Shown one piece after another: positions 1-4,265 of a stretch of 5,208 nucleotides of DNA (position 1 is the stretch's first letter; every line of letters begins with the position of its first letter). Made by a program: the position numbers and the translations under genes. The stretch covers positions 1 through 5,208 of the forward strand of contig JAFXBH010000063.1 in NCBI GenBank assembly GCA_017521875.1, read 5' to 3'. The notes under the pieces are model-generated. The model did no database searches. It saw only the letters and a program-made list of their open reading frames with translations, and was not told where the DNA came from. The stretch is from Oscillospiraceae bacterium. GTDB lineage: Bacteria; Bacillota; Clostridia; Oscillospirales; Oscillospiraceae.

Positions 1-105
1 AAACATATTGGAAGATGCAACGGGCTGGCCGTTGGGAGGGGTGATACGAACACCCATAGAAGTGGGAACTACCAGAGCGTACTTGCAATTTTCACGAAGT
101 TTCAT
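1..105 (-). CDS. Probable PfkB-family sugar kinase, N-terminal fragment (partial)
   Basis: Only the first 35 codons are present; the gene continues beyond the left edge. The ATG at 105-103 is preceded by a GAGAGGA Shine-Dalgarno sequence (113-119) seven bases upstream, and the gene starts 27 bases after the gnd stop, so it is almost certainly the next gene of the same operon. The visible start reads MKLRENCKYALVVPTSMGVR and continues to ...SSNMF. From memory this resembles the beginning of clostridial PfkB/ribokinase-fold proteins annotated as sugar kinase or 2-keto-3-deoxygluconate kinase. No catalytic motif lies in the fragment: the PfkB signatures and the GAGD catalytic motif would be far downstream. 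The family call therefore rests on N-terminal resemblance and on the sugar-acid context. The substrate (gluconate, 2-keto-3-deoxygluconate or another sugar) cannot be decided here. That a real gene starts here is much more certain than its function. Confidence 0.6.
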   Translation of the reverse strand, partial: MKLRENCKYALVVPTSMGVRITPPNGQPVASSNMF

Positions 106-132
106 AAGAAAATCCTCTCTTTCTGAATACGA

Positions 133-1596
133 TTAGACGTCGTACTGGGTAGCGGAAGTGTTGCCGCCGTGGCCGGTCCAGTTGGTGTGGAAGAACTGGC
201 CTCTGGGCTGGTCGATCCGCTCGTAGGTGTGAGCGCCAAAGTAGTCACGCTGTGCCTGCAGCAGGTTAGCCGGCAGTCTGTCGCAACGGTAGCCGTCGTA
301 ATAAGCCAGTGCAGAGGAGAATGCAGGAGTGGGCATACCACTCATAGCGCCCTGGGCAACTACCTTACGCCAGCCGGGCAGCAGGTCTGCGATCTTCTTG
401 GTGAAGTAGGGATCCAGCAGCAGGTTGGTCAGAGCAGGATTGTTATCGAAGGCTTCCTTGATCTTGCCAAGGAATACGGAGCGGATGATGCAACCGCCGC
501 GCCACATCAGAGCGATACCGCCGTAGTTCAGGTTCCAGCCGTAAGTCTTGGCGGCTGCACGCATCAGGGTGTAGCCCTGTGCATAAGAGACAATCTTAGA
601 AGCAAGCAGGGCGCAGCGAATATTTTCGATCCATTCTGCCTTCTCTTCAGCAGTCAGATTCAGAGCAGTTTCAGCAGCACCGGGCAGTACATTGGCAGCG
701 TTAACACGCTCGTCCTTCATGGCGGACAGGCAGCGGGCAAACACAGCCTCGCCGATCAGGGTCAGAGGCACACCTTCATCCAAAGCGGCAATGCCGGTCC
801 ACTTACCAGTACCCTTCTGGCCGGCAGTGTCCAGAATCTTCTCTACGATGGGTTCGCCATCGGTGTCCTTATAGGCCAGAATGTCACGGGTGATCTCGAT
901 CAGGTAACTGTCCAGGTCGCCCTTCATCCACTCAGCAAATACCTCGTGCATTTCATCGTCGGACATACCCAGCATATTCTTCATCAGGTGGTAGGCTTCG
1001 CAAATCAATTGCATATCGCCGTACTCGATGCCGTTGTGGACCATCTTGACGAAGTGGCCTGCGCCGTTCTCGCCAACCCAGTCACAGCAGGGAGATCCGT
1101 CTTCTACCTTAGCGCAGATAGCCTGCAGAATGGGCTTTACGCTTTCCCATGCAGCAGGAGATCCACCGGGCATCAGGGAAGGACCGTTCAGAGCGCCTTC
1201 TTCACCGCCGGAAACACCGGAGCCGATATAGAGTTTGCCCTTGGATTCCACATACTCGGTACGACGGACAGTGTCGGGGAAGTGGGAGTTGCCGCCGTCG
1301 ATGATGATATCGCCATCATCCAGCAGAGGCAGCAAAGCGTCGATGGTTGCGTCCACAGCAGCGCCTGCTTTGATCATCATCATGATCTTACGGGGTTTTT
1401 CAATGTTGGCAACCAGTTCTTCCATAGAGTAAGTGCCAATAATATTCTTGCCGGCGCCGCGGCCTTCCACGAAGTTCTTTACCTTCTCGGTAGTACGGTT
1501 ATAAACGGCAACGGTGAAGCCCTTGGATTCCATATTCAAAACCAGGTTCTCACCCATAACGGCCAATCCAATCAGGCCAATGTCTGCTTTTTTCAT
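133..1596 (-). CDS. gnd: 6-phosphogluconate dehydrogenase, decarboxylating (NADP-type)
   Basis: A cytosolic enzyme that oxidises and decarboxylates 6-phosphogluconate to ribulose 5-phosphate, yielding NADPH and CO2 in the oxidative pentose phosphate pathway. The 487-residue product is full length (the family is usually about 470-480). Residues 7-15 form the Rossmann dinucleotide loop (GLIGLAVMG), and N33-R34-T35 is the usual NADP-preferring motif after the second strand. G101-G102-N103-S104 and the SGVSGGEEGA segment (126-135) line the substrate pocket. The catalytic helix carries K184, H187, N188 and E191 (KMVHNGIEYGD). The family signature ILDTAGQKGTGKW lies at 254-266, and the conserved tail has R460 and HTNW (H470-W473), which in homologues reach into the partner subunit of the dimer. 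The ATG at 1596 has an AAAGGAG site (1607-1613) ten bases upstream. It is third in an operon after the LarA-like and PHP genes and is followed by a kinase fragment. All key residues are intact. The identification is secure. Confidence 0.98.
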   Translation of the reverse strand: MKKADIGLIGLAVMGENLVLNMESKGFTVAVYNRTTEKVKNFVEGRGAGKNIIGTYSMEELVANIEKPRKIMMMIKAGAAVDATIDALLPLLDDGDIIIDGGNSHFPDTVRRTEYVESKGKLYIGSGVSGGEEGALNGPSLMPGGSPAAWESVKPILQAICAKVEDGSPCCDWVGENGAGHFVKMVHNGIEYGDMQLICEAYHLMKNMLGMSDDEMHEVFAEWMKGDLDSYLIEITRDILAYKDTDGEPIVEKILDTAGQKGTGKWTGIAALDEGVPLTLIGEAVFARCLSAMKDERVNAANVLPGAAETALNLTAEEKAEWIENIRCALLASKIVSYAQGYTLMRAAAKTYGWNLNYGGIALMWRGGCIIRSVFLGKIKEAFDNNPALTNLLLDPYFTKKIADLLPGWRKVVAQGAMSGMPTPAFSSALAYYDGYRCDRLPANLLQAQRDYFGAHTYERIDQPRGQFFHTNWTGHGGNTSATQYDV

Positions 1597-1623
1597 AGTA
1601 CGCGTTCTCCTTTATGATAAATA

Positions 1624-2478
1624 TTATTTATAGATTTCCTGATGTCTTTGACGCAATCCGTCCAACACGCTATAGGGTATTTCCAGATTGCCTTTGCCCG
1701 CACCGATGGTGATGTGGGGTTTGTTGGCACCGTGATAATCTGTACCGCCGGAGATCACAAATCCCAACTCCTGTGCCATTGCACGGTAGCGCTGTTCCAT
1801 ATCCGGAGTATAGTCAGTATAGTAACCTTCCACGCCGTCTAAGCCGTAGGGAATCAGGCTTTTCAGGTATTCCCGCAGTTCATCGTCCGGCTTTTTAATC
1901 AGGTGCAAGTGGGCCGCCACCGCAATGCCGCCGGCTTCCCGAATCAGGGAAACCGCTTCCGGGCCGGTGAGCGCCTGCCGGTTGGAATAGGCGTAACAGC
2001 CAACACTTAAATAGCGGTTAAAGGCGTCTTTCACCGATTCGGCGTAGCCTTTGCGCACCATGATCTGGGCAAAGTGGGCGCGGCAAAGCACATCGTTACC
2101 GCCGGCTTCTTCCCGCAGTTCATCCATGGTAATGTCGAAGCCCTGCTCGTTGAGTTTGCGGCAGACTTCCTCCTGCCGTTCGTTACGAACCTGCAGCGCA
2201 TAGGCCATGGTGTCCTGCAATTTTTTATTGTGGATATCCACAAAGTAACCCAAAATGTGCAATTCTGTATCCGACTGGGCGGACAGTTCCACCGCAGGGA
2301 TCACTTCAACCCCCAACTGCCGTCCCATATCCATGGCTTCCTGCACGCCCATAATGGAATCGTGGTCAGAAAGGGCAATGGCGGAAAGGCCGGCTGCGTG
2401 GGCGGTACGGACCACATCAGAGGGGGTCTGGGCGCCGTCACTGCACAGAGAGTGGGTGTGTAAATCAATTCTCTTCAC
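1624..2478 (-). CDS. PHP-domain phosphoesterase (YciV/RNase AM-like, probable nucleoside 3',5'-bisphosphate or related phosphatase)
   Basis: A 284-residue metal-dependent phosphoesterase of the PHP superfamily, predicted cytosolic (no signal peptide or membrane segment). Metal ligands appear in the expected order: DLHTHS (D5, H7, H9), SDG (D14), SDHD (D38, H39, D40), VELS (E64), LHILGY (H74), CRAHF (H135), AAHLHL (H190, H192) and GGTDYHG (D247, H249). Length and layout, including the insert of roughly 100-165 between the two halves, match the YciV/TrpH-like group. Its characterised members hydrolyse 3'-phosphoadenosine 5'-phosphate-like nucleotides or short RNA 5' ends. One difference is the segment after H190, which reads HLHL where many relatives have HP. 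The start is a GTG, supported by AAGGAG (2487-2492) eight bases upstream; that site overlaps the stop codon of the preceding LarA-like gene. Its link to the sugar-acid operon is unclear: it could release phosphate from a sugar or nucleotide, or be a housekeeping passenger. Family is certain, substrate is not. Confidence 0.9.
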   Translation of the reverse strand: MKRIDLHTHSLCSDGAQTPSDVVRTAHAAGLSAIALSDHDSIMGVQEAMDMGRQLGVEVIPAVELSAQSDTELHILGYFVDIHNKKLQDTMAYALQVRNERQEEVCRKLNEQGFDITMDELREEAGGNDVLCRAHFAQIMVRKGYAESVKDAFNRYLSVGCYAYSNRQALTGPEAVSLIREAGGIAVAAHLHLIKKPDDELREYLKSLIPYGLDGVEGYYTDYTPDMEQRYRAMAQELGFVISGGTDYHGANKPHITIGAGKGNLEIPYSVLDGLRQRHQEIYK

Positions 2479-2486
2479 AGGTTTTG

Positions 2487-2493
2487 CTCCTTA
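2487..2493 (-). promoter_or_regulatory. Ribosome binding site of the PHP gene overlapping the upstream stop codon
   Basis: Read on the minus strand, the LarA-like gene ends GAT-GAC-TAA, and that TAA runs directly into TAAGGAG, the Shine-Dalgarno sequence of the PHP gene. The GTG start follows eight bases later. Ribosomes finishing the first gene would sit on the initiation site of the second, so translational coupling is likely. This also supports choosing the GTG start. Confidence 0.8.
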
Positions 2494-3744
2494 GTCATCG
2501 CATACCCACAGTCCCAGAGCAGGATTGGAGATGTAGAAGATCTCCTCGCCATCTATGGTGTGGAAACCGTCGGTGAGTTTGGCAGGATCGTATTTGGCTG
2601 CCATCTCCTCATAGGGGGCATAGTTGAATGCTGCACCACGGACTTCTTCTTCCGTGAGTTTACCGGCGCAGTAGGTGATCTTGAAACGGCCGTCGGAAGA
2701 GCCGTGGATCAGGTGAGCCGCCACAGACAGGTTCTCCCGCAGGTCTTCGTTTTCAGGCGCATCCACCAGTTTCAGCACATTTTCTCTGCCTACATAGCCG
2801 TATTTTCGAATGAGTCTGTCATTTTCGTCATCTTCACCGAATCTGCCCACTGCAGGCGCCAGAACGATCAGTTCGCCGCCGTCGGCAATGGCCATACGGG
2901 TACGGTAAATCGCCTTGTTTCCCAACCAGGTACTCTTAAATTCCCGGGGGTCAAGGTAAACAACCACTTTATCCAGCCGCTTCTTCATATGGGTCAGGTT
3001 AATCTCCTGGCTCTTTTCCACAGCGGCTTCGAAGGCTGCCCGGTCCTTGCCAATATACAGGCCGTGAATGGTGATATCATCGCCCTGGTTGGTGGTAGTG
3101 GTCAGCACATACAGCAACGGGATATTGGACAGGAAATGTTCCTGCGCATAGTCAAACACCCGGCGAACGGGAGAGAAATCCTTGCCCATGATCCGCTCCA
3201 TACCGTAGAAAGCGCCCAGCATATGTGAGGAGTTGATCATAGAAGAACCGCCACAGCCGACAAAAATATTCTTACTGTAGTTGGCCATACCCACCACTTC
3301 GTGGGGTACTACCCGACCAACAGACAAAATCAAATCGTAGGAGGGGTCCATAATGCAGCGATTGACTTCCACATCAATGCTGTTATTGACCAATCCTTCA
3401 GACACTTCGGACACAAAAGAAGCAGGTACTTCACCGATCTTTACTACATCGGTACGCCAGTTGTGTACCAACATTCTGTCGAACGGAACGCCTTCGCCAA
3501 AAAATGCCACCCATTCTTCCTCAGTCATGGGAACATGGGTGCCCAGGGTGGGCATAATGTCCACTTGGCACTTGTCCTTCAACAGGTCGTAGTAAATAGC
3601 GGTAATAATGCCTGCGCCGGAATACATTCTGGTATAGTCGGGAGGGAGGATCAGCACCTTCTTCAGGTCACGGCCTTCCAAGGTCTTTGCCAGCGCTTCC
3701 CGTAGTTTTTCCCTTTGAATACCTTTTTCGCATTCGTAGATCAT
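2491..3744 (-). CDS. LarA-family nickel-pincer hydroxyacid racemase/epimerase (candidate D-mannonate/D-gluconate 2-epimerase)
   Basis: A 417-residue homologue of lactate racemase LarA, which inverts the configuration at the C2 hydroxyl of 2-hydroxyacids using a nickel-pincer nucleotide. Numbered from the ATG, the DxTR substrate motif is D36-Y-T-R39 and the GxH motif is GTHVPMT (H70). P147-H148, K158 and H174 have exactly the spacing (+10, +26) of H174, K184 and H200 in Lactobacillus LarA, which are the second catalytic His, the pincer-linked Lys and the Ni-binding His. The segment between reads VGMANYSKNIFVGCGG where LarA has GFSGGAK, so this is a divergent branch. Biochemically studied LarA homologues include malate, phenyllactate and hydroxyglutarate racemases and a D-gluconate 2-epimerase, and some relatives are annotated as D-mannonate epimerase. 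Company with gnd and a kinase favours a sugar-acid substrate, but that is inference. The reading frame extends to a TTG at 3780, but only the ATG at 3744 has a ribosome binding site (GAAAGAGG). Cofactor genes larB, larC and larE are not in the window. Confidence 0.88.
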   Translation of the reverse strand: MIYECEKGIQREKLREALAKTLEGRDLKKVLILPPDYTRMYSGAGIITAIYYDLLKDKCQVDIMPTLGTHVPMTEEEWVAFFGEGVPFDRMLVHNWRTDVVKIGEVPASFVSEVSEGLVNNSIDVEVNRCIMDPSYDLILSVGRVVPHEVVGMANYSKNIFVGCGGSSMINSSHMLGAFYGMERIMGKDFSPVRRVFDYAQEHFLSNIPLLYVLTTTTNQGDDITIHGLYIGKDRAAFEAAVEKSQEINLTHMKKRLDKVVVYLDPREFKSTWLGNKAIYRTRMAIADGGELIVLAPAVGRFGEDDENDRLIRKYGYVGRENVLKLVDAPENEDLRENLSVAAHLIHGSSDGRFKITYCAGKLTEEEVRGAAFNYAPYEEMAAKYDPAKLTDGFHTIDGEEIFYISNPALGLWVCDD

Positions 3745-3749
3745 AAACG

Positions 3750-3758
3750 CCTCTTTCC
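3750..3758 (-). promoter_or_regulatory. Ribosome binding site that sets the LarA-like start
   Basis: On the minus strand GGAAAGAGG ends five bases before the ATG at 3744. The alternative in-frame TTG at 3780 is preceded by an A/T-rich stretch with no purine-rich site, and the 12 extra residues it would add look unlike the family. The site therefore decides for the shorter 417-residue protein. It is moderate rather than strong. Confidence 0.7.
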
Positions 3759-3778
3759 GCCCCCAACTGCCGTGGGGC
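3759..3778 (-). other. Small hairpin in the operon leader next to the ribosome binding site
   Basis: On the minus-strand transcript, GCCCCA (3778-3773) can pair with TGGGGGC (3765-3759) with one bulged G and a seven-base loop. The hairpin ends immediately upstream of the GGAAAGAGG ribosome binding site of the LarA-like gene, within a predicted leader of only about 44 bases. It has no U-tract, so it is not a terminator. It may tune mRNA stability or initiation, or be incidental. Confidence 0.4.
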
Positions 3779-3794
3779 AAATTTATGCATTATC

Positions 3795-3823
3795 AGTGTA
3801 GCACAATCTGTTTAGAATTGCAA
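3795..3823 (-). promoter_or_regulatory. Predicted sigma-A promoter of the LarA-PHP-gnd-kinase operon
   Basis: On the minus strand a -35 box TTGCAA (3823-3818) and a -10 box TACACT (3800-3795) are separated by exactly 17 bases. The -10 is preceded by TGC, giving an extended -10 (TGn). Each box matches the consensus at four of six positions. The predicted start is near 3788, leaving a leader of about 44 bases before the ATG at 3744. A second AT-rich hexamer, GATAAT (3794-3789), lies just downstream but has no -35 at proper distance. It is the best promoter candidate upstream of the operon. Confidence 0.65.
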
Positions 3824-3840
3824 GTAAACTGTTGCAATTC
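3815..3840. promoter_or_regulatory. Perfect inverted repeat, candidate operator over the -35 box
   Basis: GAATTGCAA (3815-3823) and TTGCAATTC (3832-3840) form a perfect 9+9 bp inverted repeat with an 8-base spacer. The left arm contains the whole -35 box of the minus-strand operon promoter, and the right arm lies just upstream of it. Because the repeat is upstream of the predicted transcription start, it is more likely a DNA site for a dimeric regulator than an RNA structure. A bound protein would block the -35 element, so repression is the natural guess. No regulator gene is visible in the window, and its family (LacI, GntR or other) cannot be told from the site alone. Confidence 0.6.
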
Positions 3841-3935
3841 CTGCATTTTTCTTCTGTTATTTTCTTTTTCCCACCCAGAACCTGTCAGAATTGAAAAAAC
3901 TCTATGATTCCTGCCGAAATCAGGGGAATTGGGCA
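3841..3935. other. Intergenic stretch between the two divergent promoters
   Basis: Between the operator repeat and the -35 box of the T-box promoter lies a pyrimidine-rich stretch on the plus strand (about 3844-3878) followed by AT-rich sequence. A weak CCTG/CAGG hairpin (3910-3924) is the only pairing noticed. I see no coding sequence, no convincing terminator and no further promoter here. Confidence 0.5.
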
Positions 3936-3964
3936 TTGACTTTCCCGCTCTGTGGTGGTAAACT
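3936..3964 (+). promoter_or_regulatory. Predicted sigma-A promoter of the T-box leader and acyl-CoA ligase gene
   Basis: TTGACT (3936-3941, five of six consensus positions) and TAAACT (3959-3964, four of six) are separated by exactly 17 bases, and the -10 is preceded by TGG, an extended -10. Transcription would start near 3971, about 20 bases before the conserved beginning of the T-box at 3992. That is the normal distance for such leaders. A/T-rich alternatives downstream (TATATT at 3971, TATAAC at 3984) lack a suitable -35. Confidence 0.72.
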
Positions 3965-3991
3965 GTTTTTTATATTGTATAAGTATAACGC

Positions 3992-4236
3992 AATGACGAA
4001 ACCAAGTAAGAACCACCTTTCTTTTTCAGAGAACTGCCGTCTGGTGCAAGGCAGTAAAAGAGGTTGTTCCCAATACCTTTCCGAGCGGCTTTGCCGAACC
4101 CTTTCAGTAGGCAAAGACGGGTGCGCCCGATATTGCGCTGCGATTCGTTGGAATCGGACAAGGCCGCGTGCTGCGGTAAACTGAGGTGGTACCACGGGAA
4201 ATTCTCGTCCTCTGCAGAAAGCAGAGGACGTTTTTT
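3992..4236 (+). promoter_or_regulatory. T-box riboswitch leader (tRNA-sensing transcription antitermination)
   Basis: The RNA binds a specific tRNA and reads through its terminator when that tRNA is uncharged. Visible parts, in order: a kink-turn formed by ATGACGA (3993-3999) and CGAG (4082-4085); the basal GAAA/TTTC helix (3998-4001/4078-4081); AGTA (4005-4008) facing the specifier loop; AACC/GGTT (4011-4014/4062-4065); AGAGA (4028-4032); and ACTGCC/GGCAGT (4033-4038/4050-4055) capped by the typical GGTGCAA distal loop. Stem II is CTTTGCC/GGCAAAG (4089-4095/4110-4116) enclosing GAAC and AGTA. The IIA/B element is CGGG/CCCG (4118-4129). Stem III is CGATTC/GAATCG (4141-4156). A further hairpin CCGC/GCGG spans 4164-4176. 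The T-box motif at 4183-4196 (GAGGTGGTACCACG) is close to the consensus. The antiterminator pairs GAGG (4183-4186) with CCTC (4209-4212) and ACGGG (4194-4198) with CTCGT (4204-4208), leaving the canonical 7-base bulge TGGTACC. The variable base is U, which pairs with a tRNA carrying discriminator A73. By spacing the specifier may be CCA (Pro, 4070-4072), but this is uncertain. Confidence 0.95.
4206..4236 (+). terminator. Intrinsic terminator of the T-box leader
   Basis: CGTCCTCTGC (4206-4215) and GCAGAGGACG (4221-4230) form a perfect 10 bp stem with an AGAAA loop, followed by six T residues (4231-4236). Bases 4206-4212 are also needed for the antiterminator, so the two structures exclude each other. 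This is the switch that stops transcription 29 bases before the ligase start codon when the cognate tRNA is charged. Confidence 0.95.
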
Positions 4237-4265
4237 ATTCTCCCACCAAGAAAGGAGAACATGTT

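Noticed and set aside
79..90. TTGCAATT-like stretch resembling one arm of the operator repeat
   Set aside because: It lies within the coding start of the kinase gene, has no second arm nearby and no promoter next to it, so it is a chance match.
169..1617. A 482-codon open frame on the plus strand, antisense to almost all of gnd
   Set aside because: Gnd on the opposite strand has every family motif and a good ribosome binding site. The antisense frame is long because of gnd codon usage; its translation matches no family I know and it lies in the shadow of a certain gene.
2074..3705. Several plus-strand frames of 130-220 codons opposite the PHP and LarA-like genes
   Set aside because: They lie opposite well-supported coding regions, have no recognisable domains, and are expected by chance at this base composition.
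3745..3780. Upstream TTG start adding 12 residues to the LarA-like protein
   Set aside because: No Shine-Dalgarno sequence precedes the TTG, the added residues look unlike the family, and the internal ATG has a suitable site. The stretch is better read as 5' leader containing a hairpin.
3891..4195. Short open frames of about 60-100 codons on both strands in the intergenic region
   Set aside because: They overlap the T-box RNA and its promoter, whose base-paired structure explains the sequence. Their translations show no family features.
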